Source of the DNA: Paenibacillus wynnii
Lineage (GTDB): Bacteria > Bacillota > Bacilli > Paenibacillales > Paenibacillaceae
Length of the DNA stretch: 64,000 nucleotides
Direction of reading: 5' to 3'
Assembly (NCBI RefSeq): GCF_030812855.1
Contig: NZ_JAUSTK010000003.1
Location: forward strand, 62,001 to 126,000
Shown here: one piece after another, positions 36,733 to 46,438 of the stretch
Numbering within the stretch: the first letter of the stretch is position 1
How the letters are laid out: each line of letters begins with the position of its first letter
Notes under the pieces: model-generated
The model's input: the letters and a program-made list of their open reading frames with translations, nothing else
Told to the model about the DNA's origin: nothing
Databases searched by the model: none
Made by a program: the position numbers and the translations under genes

Positions 36733-38658
36733 TTATTCACTGGGTGAGCCCATATAGATTCTTATAGTGGATCCTTGTTCAACTCTCGTTCCTGCCTTAG
36801 GAGCCTGATTAATGACCACGCTGCCGGATCCGGAACGCGCCAGTGAAAAGTTCATATTCAAATCTTCGTAAATATCCTGCACCGAGGCTCCGGTAAGATC
36901 AGGAACGGTAACGATCGGCACTTCGCCTAGTTTATAAGTTTTGGGAAGCTGATCACTACGCTCCGGCACCTTCATATAGTGCAGAGAATCTTCCAGGATA
37001 TTCTGGACAATCGGAGCTGCCACAACTCCGCCGAATTGAATTCCTTTTGGATTATCAACCGCAGTGTATACAACAATTTGCGGATCATCGGCAGGAGCAA
37101 ATCCGATAAAAGAAACGATATGTTCAGTAGAAGAGTAGTGACCGTTAATCACCTTCTGTGCGGTCCCAGTCTTGCCGCCCACGCGATAGCCATCTATAAA
37201 GGCCGGTCTACCAGTGCCCTTGGCAACAACACTTTCGAGCGCTTCTCTGACCTTCTTAGAAGTCTCCGCTGAAATAACCTGCTTGACTAGCTCCGGGCTC
37301 ACCACAGATACCGTTTTCCCGGTCTCCGGATTGATCCAGGCCTTAGCTACGTGTGGTTTATACAGGTTACCTCCATTGATTGCAGCCGAAACCGCTGCTA
37401 TCTGCTGAATCGGTGTGACTGAAACGCCTTGGCCGAAGGCTGTGGTGGCAAGCTCTACCGGACCAACCTGAGCCGGTTTGAACAAAATCCCATTGGATTC
37501 ACCATTCAGGTCTATGCCCGTCTTGGTTCCAAAACCAAAATCACGAATATATTGGAACAGTGTTTCTTTGCCTACACGTTGTCCCAAGGCTACAAATCCG
37601 GGATTACAAGAATTCTCAACCACCTGCATGAAGGTTTCACTTCCATGCCCCCCCTTTTTCCAGCAGCGCAGCCTTGCGCCTCCGACCTCAATAAAACCGG
37701 GATCATAGAAATGGTCATTCTGCAGATCCACCTTTCCCTCCTGCAGTGCAGCAGCCAAAGTGATAATTTTGAATGTTGAACCCGGTTCATAAGTCATCCA
37801 GATCGGTAAATTTCGATTATAGGTTTCTGAATCGTATTCCTTATACTTTCCCGGCTCATATCCGGGTCGGCTGGCCATGGCTAGAATCTCGCCATTTTTG
37901 GGGTTCATAGCAATTGCCCAGCTTCCCTGGGCCTGATATTTGACCATAGCTTGATCAAGCTCGCGTTCCATGATCGACTGAATTTGCTTATCAATGGTCA
38001 ACTGCAAGCTTAACCCTTCCTGGGGTGCAGAATACTTCTCGGATGAGCCCGGCATTAATCGACCTCCGGCATCAGACAAATAGGAAATATTCCCTTCTAT
38101 TCCCTGAAGCAGTTTGTCATATACCTGTTCAACCCCTGTAATCCCTTGATTATCGATGCCAGTAAAACCAAGGATATGTGCTGCAAGATCACCATAAGGG
38201 TAGTAACGCTTATTGTCCTCAGCGACAACGATGCCCGGCAGCTGCAAATCACGAATTTTGCCGGCAAGCTCCATCGTAATTTTGCGTCCGCCGGGCTGCA
38301 GCTTTACCGTTGATTCCCGTTTGGACAGCAAGGCTGTAAGCTTATCCTCTGTCATTCCTAGCAAAGGAGCTAATTGCTGTGCTGTTTTTTTCTTTTCCTT
38401 CACCTGAACCGGAATTGCTATGATCGTAGGCGAGCTGATGTTGTAGGAGAGAGCAATACCCTCCCGGTCCAGAATCTCACCCCGTTTGGCGGTAAACGGA
38501 ATATTACGACGCCAGGAATCCTCTGCCTTGGCAGAGAGCTCGTTACCTTCAGACAGTTGAACATAAGCAAGACGCACAACCAGCGCTACGAACAATACCG
38601 CTAGGCTAAGCAGAGTATATAGCATCCGCCGCCTAGTCACGACCTTCGAAACCTTCAT
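36733..38658 (-). CDS. spoVD: Sporulation-specific class B penicillin-binding protein SpoVD
   Basis: Transpeptidase needed for spore cortex synthesis, working with a SEDS partner. The 641-residue protein has a short cytoplasmic tail, one membrane segment (LYTLLSLAVLFVALVVRLAY), the dimerisation domain (RGEILDREGIALSYN) and the transpeptidase domain with YEPGSTFKI (Ser near residue 294), VENSCNPGF and KTGTAQ. One C-terminal PASTA domain (VTVPDLTGASVQDIYEDL onward) is the SpoVD feature, against two in PBP2B. The start MKVSKVVTRRRM at ATG 38658 follows GGGGG and matches B. subtilis; ATG 38691 is possible. Confidence 0.93.
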   Translation of the reverse strand: MKVSKVVTRRRMLYTLLSLAVLFVALVVRLAYVQLSEGNELSAKAEDSWRRNIPFTAKRGEILDREGIALSYNISSPTIIAIPVQVKEKKKTAQQLAPLLGMTEDKLTALLSKRESTVKLQPGGRKITMELAGKIRDLQLPGIVVAEDNKRYYPYGDLAAHILGFTGIDNQGITGVEQVYDKLLQGIEGNISYLSDAGGRLMPGSSEKYSAPQEGLSLQLTIDKQIQSIMERELDQAMVKYQAQGSWAIAMNPKNGEILAMASRPGYEPGKYKEYDSETYNRNLPIWMTYEPGSTFKIITLAAALQEGKVDLQNDHFYDPGFIEVGGARLRCWKKGGHGSETFMQVVENSCNPGFVALGQRVGKETLFQYIRDFGFGTKTGIDLNGESNGILFKPAQVGPVELATTAFGQGVSVTPIQQIAAVSAAINGGNLYKPHVAKAWINPETGKTVSVVSPELVKQVISAETSKKVREALESVVAKGTGRPAFIDGYRVGGKTGTAQKVINGHYSSTEHIVSFIGFAPADDPQIVVYTAVDNPKGIQFGGVVAAPIVQNILEDSLHYMKVPERSDQLPKTYKLGEVPIVTVPDLTGASVQDIYEDLNMNFSLARSGSGSVVINQAPKAGTRVEQGSTIRIYMGSPSE

Positions 38659-38739
38659 TCCGTCATCCCCCGCTTTCACCACAATAGACATGATCTCTTA
38701 CCTCATGACTATTCGGGACAAACAAGGGTTAGAACAAGC

Positions 38740-40959
38740 CTAGGTGCCTCCCTCGGCCTCCAGATCATCAGTTGCCGAATCAGCAATTGGTATATCCTCT
38801 CCGTACTCATTCAGCGGCTTCAGCTTCAACGATACTCGGGTTTTGCCATCCTTAGTTACTACATTCTGCTCGGATACATACCCCTCGCCCTCTACTCCGA
38901 TACCAACCTTTAAGAGCGTTAATACTTCCAGCGCATCACGCAAGGATTCTCCGCGTAAATCCGGAACGGATTTCCCATCAGCCAGCTGGCTCAGGAGATA
39001 AATGCGTTGACCCGAGTTCAGCATGGTTCCTGCTTTGGGATACTGGCTAACCACAGAAGCACCGTTACCGACAACCTCAAAGTCAAAACCTTGATCCAAC
39101 AACAGCTCCCTGGCTTCCTTCGTCGTTTTGCCCGTCAGTTCAGGTGTGCTGCGTAACGCCGGTGCTGTGGTTTCCGTAACAGGCTTAGTAGCGTTGTCTG
39201 GTTGAATGGCCAATTTGGGGACACCCATGTATTGCAAGGTTTGAGATACGATTTCTTTAAAAACAGGAGCTGCAGCCGTACCCCCGCCAACTTCTTCCTG
39301 CGGCTCATCGATAATAACAATGACAGCTATCTTTGGATTATCCACAGGGGCGAATCCGATAAAAGAGACCAGCACCTTGGAGTCCACATAACTTTTGCCT
39401 TCGACCTTGATCGCTGTTCCTGTTTTACCGGCTACACGATACCCCTCAATATAAGCGTGACGTCCCGTTCCTATAACCTGGTCCGCTACAACCTGCTCCA
39501 GATATTCACCCGTTTTCTTGGCGGTTTCTTCAGAGATAACCTGTCTAACAACCTCTGGTTTCGTTACCGTTTTCTCACCTGTATTCGGGTTCGTGATTTC
39601 TTTGAGAACATACGGGGTCATTAGCTTACCGCCGTTAGCGATTGCTGCAACAGCCACCAGTTGTTGCAGTGGAGTTACAACCACCTTACCGTGCCCATAG
39701 GCCAGCGTTGCGTACTCCGACTCGTATTTCGGGGTAATAAACCCTTTGCTTTCGCCGGGCATATCAATACCCGTCTTCTGCCCAAATCCAAAATCAGTGA
39801 TATATTGAACCAGCTTTTCCTTGCCCAGCATCTCGTATCCGAGCTTTACAAAAGCCACGTTACTTGAACGCTTAACCCCTTCCAGAAAGCTAATCTCACC
39901 CCATCCGGCCTTTTTGATATCATGCAGCGGAGCTTTCACACCTTTAATCTTGATGGAGCCCGATTTAAACTTGGCATCTGGATTGAATAGCTTTTCCTCT
40001 ACTGTACCTGCGAGAGTCACTATTTTAAAAGTGGAGCCAGGCTCATAGGTAGACTTGATAGCGTGATTGTAGAATCCGGCTTGATCCTCATCCCAGTATT
40101 CATTAGGATTAAAGGTCGGCATGTTGGCCATTCCGAGGATTTCCATCGTGTTCGGATCTGCTGCAATAACCGTCATACTGGTGGGTTTATACTGTTCAAC
40201 GGCCTTCTTCATAGCCTTTTCAATATAATATTGAATCGTACTATCAATCGTCAGCTTTAGATTATCGCCGTTAACAACAGGTTTATAGGTTTCCTCAGCA
40301 TTGGGCAGCTTGTACCCTTTACCATCAGACTGATAGTTGAGAAGGCCATTAGTTCCTTTAAGCCGGTCATCATAAAAAGCTTCGAGACCCGCCATTGCAT
40401 TGCCATCCCGGTCAGTATAACCCAGAATATGCGCAGCAAGAGTATCCTTGGGATAATAACGCTTCTGCTCTCTAACAAGTCCGATTCCCGTTTCCTGGAT
40501 ATCATGTTTATCTTCAAGCTCATCTCTAAAAGCCAGAACCTTGTCAGCAAGATCCTGATCAATCTTCCAGCCTTCATTCCGAATCTCGCGATTCTTGAGG
40601 TATTTTCCTTTGTCGTCTTTCGCCTCTACTAATTTTTGCAGCTCACCTACCGGCTTGCCTAGGAGTTCATGAAGTTTGGTGACGACCTCGTCCACAAGTC
40701 CATTCTGATGAATCACTTCCGGTGAGACTACAACGGTATATGCTGGAACGTCACTGGCTAATATACTGCCGTTTCGATCTGAGATCACTCCGCGTACCGC
40801 TTTGATAGTAGAAGTATGCGCCCTTTGTGTAGCGGCCTCTTTCTGCCAAAAGTCACCCTCTAAGATCTGGATGAAAAATACTCTCCCTAATAAAACAAGA
40901 AAAAAAAGGGTAATACAACCCCCTATAAAAAGCGTGCGAAGTTTTATTCTCTTTACCAT
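38740..40959 (-). CDS. pbpB: Septal class B penicillin-binding protein 2B (FtsI type)
   Basis: Septal transpeptidase of vegetative division. The 739-residue protein has one N-terminal membrane segment (LFIGGCITLFFLVLLGRVFF), the dimerisation domain with AVRGVISDRNGSILASDVP, then a transpeptidase domain with YEPGSTFKIV (Ser near residue 309), KRSSNVAFVKLG and VAGKTGTAIKV. Two PASTA domains follow at the C-terminus (PELTGKTTKEARELLLDQG and SVPDLRGESLRDALEVL). It lies between ftsL and spoVD, as in B. subtilis. GAGG is five bases before ATG 40959. Confidence 0.94.
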   Translation of the reverse strand: MVKRIKLRTLFIGGCITLFFLVLLGRVFFIQILEGDFWQKEAATQRAHTSTIKAVRGVISDRNGSILASDVPAYTVVVSPEVIHQNGLVDEVVTKLHELLGKPVGELQKLVEAKDDKGKYLKNREIRNEGWKIDQDLADKVLAFRDELEDKHDIQETGIGLVREQKRYYPKDTLAAHILGYTDRDGNAMAGLEAFYDDRLKGTNGLLNYQSDGKGYKLPNAEETYKPVVNGDNLKLTIDSTIQYYIEKAMKKAVEQYKPTSMTVIAADPNTMEILGMANMPTFNPNEYWDEDQAGFYNHAIKSTYEPGSTFKIVTLAGTVEEKLFNPDAKFKSGSIKIKGVKAPLHDIKKAGWGEISFLEGVKRSSNVAFVKLGYEMLGKEKLVQYITDFGFGQKTGIDMPGESKGFITPKYESEYATLAYGHGKVVVTPLQQLVAVAAIANGGKLMTPYVLKEITNPNTGEKTVTKPEVVRQVISEETAKKTGEYLEQVVADQVIGTGRHAYIEGYRVAGKTGTAIKVEGKSYVDSKVLVSFIGFAPVDNPKIAVIVIIDEPQEEVGGGTAAAPVFKEIVSQTLQYMGVPKLAIQPDNATKPVTETTAPALRSTPELTGKTTKEARELLLDQGFDFEVVGNGASVVSQYPKAGTMLNSGQRIYLLSQLADGKSVPDLRGESLRDALEVLTLLKVGIGVEGEGYVSEQNVVTKDGKTRVSLKLKPLNEYGEDIPIADSATDDLEAEGGT

Positions 40960-41001
40960 AGCAACCTCACAACCTCTACTTTTTTCGAAAAAAAGACATT
41001 A

Positions 41002-41391
41002 CTAATTATCGTCCCCACTCGGATATGGGTCCGCTTTAGGCACATAAATATCTTCACTCGGCTCACCGAAGCCCCAACTTTTCGCTTTTTCCGGGACCAG
41101 TTGTTCAAGCTTCTGCTTCTCCATCTGATAAACAGCAATCTGCTTGTTCGATTTGGATATGACTTCATCTAATTGCTGCGCCTGCTTGTTCAAATCGTAA
41201 ATGTGGAGATACCTCCAAATCAGCGTTCCCGCCACTAGAACAAATATGGTGAGAGTCAGCATATACAGCAGCTTCTCTCGCAGTGGGAGTACCATGCGTC
41301 TAGTAACTACTTTCGTCTTTTGGCGGTAAAGTGAGTCTACCTCTTCTTTTCTCTTGGGTTGAATTGCCAAATTTCCGCGGGTATAAGCCAT
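41002..41391 (-). CDS. ftsL: Division protein FtsL
   Basis: Small bitopic protein that activates the septal synthase complex. The 129-residue product has a basic cytoplasmic tail, one membrane segment (residues about 42-62, LLYMLTLTIFVLVAGTLIW) and an extracellular coiled coil (LNKQAQQLDEVISKSNKQIA) before a Pro/Asp-rich end. Sequence conservation in this family is low; the assignment rests on topology and position between rsmH and pbpB. ATG 41391 follows GGAGA. Confidence 0.9.
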   Translation of the reverse strand: MAYTRGNLAIQPKRKEEVDSLYRQKTKVVTRRMVLPLREKLLYMLTLTIFVLVAGTLIWRYLHIYDLNKQAQQLDEVISKSNKQIAVYQMEKQKLEQLVPEKAKSWGFGEPSEDIYVPKADPYPSGDDN

Positions 41392-41414
41392 TTCCGACTC
41401 TCCTTTATTGTCAT

Positions 41415-42368
41415 TTACAATTTTTCTGCGATGCGCAGCTTCGCTGACCGGGCGCGTGAATTAAGTTCAAGCTCCTCGTCACTAGGCATTAGCGGTTTAC
41501 GGTTAATTAATTTAACTGTGCCTTCACCGCCGCATACGCAAAACGGAAAGTCAGGCGGACATGTGCATTTTTTTAGGTAGCTGCTAAGGATCTGCTTACA
41601 TATCCGGTCTTCCAAAGAATGGAACGTTATAACCGATACTCTTCCTTCGGGTGCCAGACATCGTACAGCAGCATGTAATCCTTCTTCAAAAGCTCCAAGT
41701 TCATCATTCACAGCAATGCGTAAGCCCTGAAAGCTGCGTTTGGCAGGATGTCCACCTGTTCTTCGCGTAGCTGCGGGAATAGCTTCCTTAATGATTTCAG
41801 CCAGCTCTCCAGTAGTTTCAATAGGACTAACAGATCTTTTGTCCATAATCCGTTTGGCGATCCGCCGCGAGAATTTTTCTTCGCCGTATTGGAAAAGTAC
41901 TCGGGCAATTTCCTGTTCAGACCATGTATTGACAATATCAGCAGCCGTTAAAAGCGCCGTCTGATCCATCCGCATATCCAGCGGCGCATCGTGATTGTAG
42001 CTGAACCCGCGATCCCCCTGATCGAATTGAGGTGACGATACCCCGAGATCGAACAGGATTCCATCCACTTGAGGGACACCATCTAGCTTCGGAACAAAAG
42101 ATAATCCCTTAAGCACACTTTCCAGATCACGAAAATTCGTTCTGACTAAAACAATTTTTTCTCCAAACGGAGCCAATTTTTCTTTTGCATTATCCAAAGC
42201 CCAATCATCCTGGTCTAGACAGATAAGTCTTCCTTTATCGCTAAGCTTGGAGGCAATTAACGAACTATGCCCTGCTCCGCCTAATGTACAGTCGACGTAA
42301 ATGCCATCTTCCTTGATGTGTAGCCCTTCTGTCGCTTCTTCCATAAGTACCGTGATGTGGTGAAACAA
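41415..42368 (-). CDS. rsmH: 16S rRNA m4C1402 methyltransferase RsmH (MraW)
   Basis: SAM-dependent methyltransferase that modifies C1402 of 16S rRNA. The 317-residue protein begins [15 protein letters not shown] and has the SAM-binding [35 protein letters not shown] and [20 protein letters not shown]. The late blocks [20 protein letters not shown] and VISFHSLED-type [10 protein letters not shown] are also present. The start is TTG 42368, eight bases after GGAGG. It follows mraZ by 38 bases, the universal dcw order. Confidence 0.97.
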   Translation of the reverse strand: MFHHITVLMEEATEGLHIKEDGIYVDCTLGGAGHSSLIASKLSDKGRLICLDQDDWALDNAKEKLAPFGEKIVLVRTNFRDLESVLKGLSFVPKLDGVPQVDGILFDLGVSSPQFDQGDRGFSYNHDAPLDMRMDQTALLTAADIVNTWSEQEIARVLFQYGEEKFSRRIAKRIMDKRSVSPIETTGELAEIIKEAIPAATRRTGGHPAKRSFQGLRIAVNDELGAFEEGLHAAVRCLAPEGRVSVITFHSLEDRICKQILSSYLKKCTCPPDFPFCVCGGEGTVKLINRKPLMPSDEELELNSRARSAKLRIAEKL

Positions 42369-42406
42369 GCCGCAGCCCTCCAGACAAGTATTCGGTATGT
42401 GTATTG

Positions 42407-42844
42407 TTATAAATCAAAATTGAAATCAACCAATTTCTCGGCAATCTCGTTGAAGGATTCTTCTGACTGACCGAAATACTGCTCCCATAGCTCCTTGTTC
42501 CAGATCTCCACCCGGTTAGATACGCCTAGAATGACACAGTCTTTGTCCAGCTTCGCATATTGTCGTAAATTACCCGGCAGGTTTACCCTGCCCTGCTTAT
42601 CCCAAACGCATTCGGTCGCTCCCGAGAAAAAAAAGCGGCTGAACGCACGGGCGTCAGATTTCATCAGTGAAAGGCTTTTAAGCTTTTGCTCCATGATTCC
42701 CCATTCATCCATAGGATAAACAAAAATACAGGAATCCAGGCCGCGGGTCGCAACAAAGGAGGTTCCAAGTAAATCACGGAATTTAGCCGGTATAATAATA
42801 CGGCCTTTGTCGTCAATGCTATGCTGAAACTCCCCCATAAACAT
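42407..42844 (-). CDS. mraZ: Transcriptional regulator MraZ
   Basis: AbrB-fold DNA-binding protein that regulates the dcw operon from its own promoter. The 145-residue protein has two swapped-hairpin repeats with the DXXXR signatures: [18 protein letters not shown] and [21 protein letters not shown] 42844 follows AGGAG by ten bases; ATG 42838 (MGEFQ) is also possible. Five TGG(G/T)N boxes, the MraZ target, lie directly upstream, so autoregulation is expected. Confidence 0.97.
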   Translation of the reverse strand: MFMGEFQHSIDDKGRIIIPAKFRDLLGTSFVATRGLDSCIFVYPMDEWGIMEQKLKSLSLMKSDARAFSRFFFSGATECVWDKQGRVNLPGNLRQYAKLDKDCVILGVSNRVEIWNKELWEQYFGQSEESFNEIAEKLVDFNFDL

Positions 42845-42849
42845 CGGCT

Positions 42850-42908
42850 TCCCACTCCTAACCACAAATTACCCACTTTGCCCCACTTTTCACCACTTAA
42901 GCATAATA
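42850..42908 (-). promoter_or_regulatory. dcw promoter -10 and five-box MraZ operator
   Basis: On the minus strand five boxes, TGGTG (42891-42895), TGGGG (42881-42885), TGGGT (42871-42875), TGGTT (42860-42864) and TGGGA (42850-42854), are spaced 10, 10, 11 and 10 bases. They match the known MraZ pattern of TGGGN with N5 spacers. TATTAT at 42903-42908 is a candidate -10; the -35 is poor. The last boxes overlap the mraZ ribosome site. Confidence 0.85.
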
Positions 42909-42976
42909 GATTCGCCATTAAAAATCAAAAACCTTTTTCCTAAGGAAGGAAAAATTAACCTTTTGACAAATAGAAG

Positions 42977-43025
42977 GCAAAAAGCCGCTAGCCCGGAGAA
43001 AAATATCCGGCTAGACGGCTTTTTA
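42977..43025 (-). terminator. Intrinsic terminator after ahcY
   Basis: AGCCGCTAGCCCGG (42983-42996) and CCGGCTAGACGGCT (43007-43020) form a long stem followed on the minus strand by a U run. It separates ahcY from the dcw promoter; the A/T runs on both sides could let it work in both directions. Confidence 0.9.
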
Positions 43026-43049
43026 ACGTTTGGAGATGATTAAACCTAA

Positions 43050-44321
43050 TTATGCGTTTAAATCCCAACTGTCCAAATAAGCTACTTGCTCTGGAGTTAA
43101 GGTATCAATAGCAAGTCCAATACTCTCTAGATTATAGCGCGCTACCTGCTCATCCAGTTCATAAGGGACATTCTCAACTTTAACGCCGATGCTCTTATAA
43201 TTGTCATTCACATATTTTAAAGATAAAGCTTGAAGAGCAAAGGTCATATCCATGATTTCAGCCGGATGTCCGTCTGCTGCACCCAAGTTTACAAGTCTGC
43301 CTTCCGCCAGCAGGTATAGCTTACGACCATCTTTAAGTTGGTACTCCTCAATGTTTTTGCGGACAGTTCGCTGAGATACCGATCTCTCGGATAGCTCCGG
43401 CTTGTTCACCTCTACGTCAAAATGACCCGCGTTGCAAAGAATCGCGCCGTCCTTCATCACATCGAAATGCTCACCGCGAATAACGTAACGATTACCCGTA
43501 ACCGTGATGAAGAAATCTCCCAGCTTGGCGGCTTCCAGAATCGGCATCACATGAAAACCGTCCATGTGCGCTTCCACAGCCTTGATCGCATCCACTTCGG
43601 TAACAATGACGTTGGCTCCCAGTCCTTTTGCCCGCATAGCCACACCCTTGCCACACCAGCCGTAACCTACCACAACTACCGTTTTTCCAGCTACCATCAG
43701 ATTCGTTGTGCGGATAATACCATCCCATGCAGATTGACCTGTTCCATAACGATTGTCGAACAAGTGCTTGCAATACGCATCATTCACAGCAACCATAGGG
43801 AATTTCAGAATTCCTTGCTTTTCCAAAGCCTTAAGTCGAATAATTCCGGTAGTTGTCTCTTCAGCACCCCCGCGAATATTCACCATAAGATCCGGACGCT
43901 CAGAATGCAGTAAGGTAGCAAAATCACCGCCGTCGTCGATAATCAAATCCGGTTTACTTTCCAGGGCCTTGATATTGAGCGCTTTGAACTCTTCCGGCGA
44001 AGGATTGTATTTCGCGAATACGGTAATTCCGTCCTCCACCAACGCTGCACATACATCATCTTGCGTAGAGAGCGGGTTGGAACCTGTAATAGTGACTTCC
44101 GCACCACCGGCTTGTACAACCTTTGCCAGATAAGCAGTTTTAGCTTCCAAATGGAGGGTAATTGATACCTTCAAACCTTTGAACGGCTGCTCCGCTTCGA
44201 ACTGCTCACGGATCCGGTTAAGTACAGGCATATGCTGTTTAACCCAATCAATCTTCAAATGACCTTCAGGGGCTAACGCCATATCGGTAACGATGCTGTT
44301 TTGCTTGGATAATGAACTCAT
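43050..44321 (-). CDS. ahcY: S-adenosylhomocysteine hydrolase
   Basis: NAD-dependent enzyme that splits S-adenosylhomocysteine to adenosine and homocysteine, closing the methylation cycle. The 423-residue protein has the substrate domain ([37 protein letters not shown]), the NAD-binding [20 protein letters not shown] and [12 protein letters not shown], and ends with [18 protein letters not shown] 44321 has GGAGG seven bases upstream; the frame opens to 44366 without a site. It has its own terminator. B. subtilis instead recycles SAH through MtnN and LuxS/MccA; whether this genome also has that route is outside the window. Confidence 0.96.
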   Translation of the reverse strand: MSSLSKQNSIVTDMALAPEGHLKIDWVKQHMPVLNRIREQFEAEQPFKGLKVSITLHLEAKTAYLAKVVQAGGAEVTITGSNPLSTQDDVCAALVEDGITVFAKYNPSPEEFKALNIKALESKPDLIIDDGGDFATLLHSERPDLMVNIRGGAEETTTGIIRLKALEKQGILKFPMVAVNDAYCKHLFDNRYGTGQSAWDGIIRTTNLMVAGKTVVVVGYGWCGKGVAMRAKGLGANVIVTEVDAIKAVEAHMDGFHVMPILEAAKLGDFFITVTGNRYVIRGEHFDVMKDGAILCNAGHFDVEVNKPELSERSVSQRTVRKNIEEYQLKDGRKLYLLAEGRLVNLGAADGHPAEIMDMTFALQALSLKYVNDNYKSIGVKVENVPYELDEQVARYNLESIGLAIDTLTPEQVAYLDSWDLNA

Positions 44322-44423
44322 TATGGAACCTCCTAATTTTTCACTACTATAAAATAACTCGTACAAACCGTCCCGCTTAACAACTTGTTGAGAACTATTG
44401 AGGATTTAAGACGAAACGTGAAG

Positions 44424-44562
44424 CTATGCGGACACAGCAGACCTTATTTACTCTAAATCCGCCCAAATTGTCATTTTGCGGACAAAGAATCCCTTATTGA
44501 GCAAGATTCGGCCTATTTAAACACCTAATCTGCCCAATAGAGGAATCTGAGTCCGCATAGTT
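44424..44562. repeat. GCGGAC intergenic repeat: two direct copies and one inverted
   Basis: TATGCGGACACAGCAGACC at about 44425 and TTTGCGGACAAAGAATCCC at about 44475 are direct copies, with GCGGAC at 44428 and 44478, exactly 50 bp apart. On the other strand GCGGACTCAGATTCCTCTAT begins at 44556. The element sits between bshC and ahcY, and the outer ends form an inverted repeat (CTATGCGGAC and GTCCGCATAG). No gene is seen between 44322 and 44627. Confidence 0.75.
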
Positions 44563-44627
44563 GGCACGCAACCTCTTACTTGAAAAGGAATAGCGTAGTC
44601 ACTGTAAATTCTTCCAATTTCCTTGTT

Positions 44628-46259
44628 TTACATATATATAATACGATGCGTACCGCTGAAGTCCGGAGGAAGGTCCGCCAGTTCATCTAACCAAGCCGGT
44701 CCGTAGCGGTTTAAGTAATACATTACATTGTATACTCTCTCCTGAAGTTTACCCAACGGCAGAAGGGACAACTCAATGCGCTCCCATTGCCGAAGCGCTG
44801 CTTCATTTTGTTTTTCCATCGCATCCCGCGCTTTAGCTTGCAAAAAGGAGATTTGATCTACTATTTTATCTTTATTGCTGCTGCCCAGCTTGAGCAGTCC
44901 CGCCTGAATCGTTCCCAGCTGTTCTATCAAAGGATCATACAAAGCTGTAAATGCAGCCTTAGCTTCTTCAAAACGTCTTTCGATCTCCAGCTCATCTTGC
45001 GCATTCAGCCATTGCTGCTTCTTATCACGCAATCCACCCAGTACATCGACAAAAGAAAGTCCGTATTTATCCATGTGTTTGTGCAAAGTACCTTCTACAA
45101 CTGTAAAAGACATCCGTGGAAGCAGCAGTGGCATCTGTCCGCCGAGCGTTTCGAAGGCTTGCTTGGTTATTGCCCAATAGGACATTTCACCTTGTCCAAG
45201 TACGGTTGTTAACACTGGTAAAATATAATCCTGCATTAGCGGCCGGGTTAGCACATTATTACTAAACCGCTCTGGGTGAGCCTCAAGAACCGCCAGCAAT
45301 TCTTCCTGTGAAAAGGAAACTTGGTTCTTACGGTCGGTATATACTCCGTCTTTCTTAAGCAACAGCAGACGCGCACCCTCGTGGATATAGAACAAATTTG
45401 CAGCACCTTTGGTTACGTCAGCCTGCAGCTCGTAACCACTGGAAGTAATATCTGCCGCTGAATGAAGATAAGCTTGTTCCAATTGGTCATTCTCCATGAT
45501 TAGTGCTTGAAAGAAAGGTTGTTCCAACTTACGCAGTTCAGTGTCTGCAGAGTCAAGTAATATTAGACCGAACTTGCCAAACAAGGAGCCCATAAGACTG
45601 GCAAAGGCATCTGTCATACTGACAGCCCCTGCTGAAGAGTCCCGAACAAACTCCATAATTTGCGCTTTAAATTCACTATCCTGAAGCATGGCATCCAATT
45701 TATCTACAACTTGTGTCCAGTTTTCCTGATGTACATCTATAGCACTAACGGATGAACGAGGACCTTCCGGGTCTTCCATTCTAATCTTAGAAATTTCTGT
45801 CGTACGATTCAGTACATAGGTATGATCAACTTCATCCCAGTCATGATCTTCGCCAGCAATCCAAAAAATTGGAACTACCGGTCGGCCAAGGTTTTCCCTG
45901 GCTTCTTTTGCAGCTAGTATAGTAGTAATCGCCTTGTAAACCACTAGAAGTGGGCCCGTGAACAGACCGCTTTGCTGTCCTCCAGTCACAACTAACGTTC
46001 CCGGCTGCTTGAGCAATGCTATAGATGCAGCTACCGCTGCATGAGGATTGTGCTTGGTATTATAGGCAAGCAAAGTCTCTGCAACCTTAATTCGGTCCGC
46101 ACGGGAATTCTCCGTACAATCCAGCCATTCCATCCGGTGACGTCTGCTCTCTACATTACGGAAGTCCCCTCCATAGAGATGATCTACTGATTCGTAAGAC
46201 TGTATATAGTCACGGGCAAGCGTACGCCCTCCCGGGAGTGGCACAGGAATAACATTCAT
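44628..46259 (-). CDS. bshC: Bacillithiol biosynthesis cysteine-adding enzyme BshC
   Basis: Assigned as the putative ligase that adds cysteine to GlcN-malate in bacillithiol synthesis, the low-molecular-weight thiol of Bacilli. The 543-residue length is typical. Recognised blocks are the N-terminal YIQSYESVDHLYGGDFRN, LVVTGGQQSGLFTGPLLVVYKAITTI near residue 100, PIFWIAGEDHDWDEVDH, and the long coiled coil near residues 395-480. ATG 46259 follows AGGAGG. It lies downstream of the opp operon and its terminator, upstream of ahcY. Other bsh genes are not in this window. Confidence 0.94.
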   Translation of the reverse strand: MNVIPVPLPGGRTLARDYIQSYESVDHLYGGDFRNVESRRHRMEWLDCTENSRADRIKVAETLLAYNTKHNPHAAVAASIALLKQPGTLVVTGGQQSGLFTGPLLVVYKAITTILAAKEARENLGRPVVPIFWIAGEDHDWDEVDHTYVLNRTTEISKIRMEDPEGPRSSVSAIDVHQENWTQVVDKLDAMLQDSEFKAQIMEFVRDSSAGAVSMTDAFASLMGSLFGKFGLILLDSADTELRKLEQPFFQALIMENDQLEQAYLHSAADITSSGYELQADVTKGAANLFYIHEGARLLLLKKDGVYTDRKNQVSFSQEELLAVLEAHPERFSNNVLTRPLMQDYILPVLTTVLGQGEMSYWAITKQAFETLGGQMPLLLPRMSFTVVEGTLHKHMDKYGLSFVDVLGGLRDKKQQWLNAQDELEIERRFEEAKAAFTALYDPLIEQLGTIQAGLLKLGSSNKDKIVDQISFLQAKARDAMEKQNEAALRQWERIELSLLPLGKLQERVYNVMYYLNRYGPAWLDELADLPPDFSGTHRIIYM

Positions 46260-46364
46260 TGCATTTGCCTCCTATTCTTTCAAACCAGTTGTATGTATTA
46301 ACCTATCGGTTAAACCCTATATGATTGTATACAATGTAGAAGGCGGCGTCAAAGATATGACGTC

Positions 46365-46418
46365 TAAAAAAACAAGAAAGAGGATTATTTAGCACCTTAA
46401 TCGGCTTCCAAATAATCC
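46365..46418 (-). terminator. Terminator after the opp operon
   Basis: GGATTATTT (46382-46390) and AAATAATCC (46410-46418) form a 9-bp stem followed on the minus strand by TCTTTCTTGTTTTTTT, just after the oppF stop. Confidence 0.75.
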
Positions 46419-46438
46419 CCATCATATGAATTTTCCAA

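Noticed and set aside
44322-44627. SAM or SAH riboswitch before ahcY
   Set aside because: I could not find the conserved blocks of known SAM or SAH riboswitches; the region is explained by the GCGGAC repeat.
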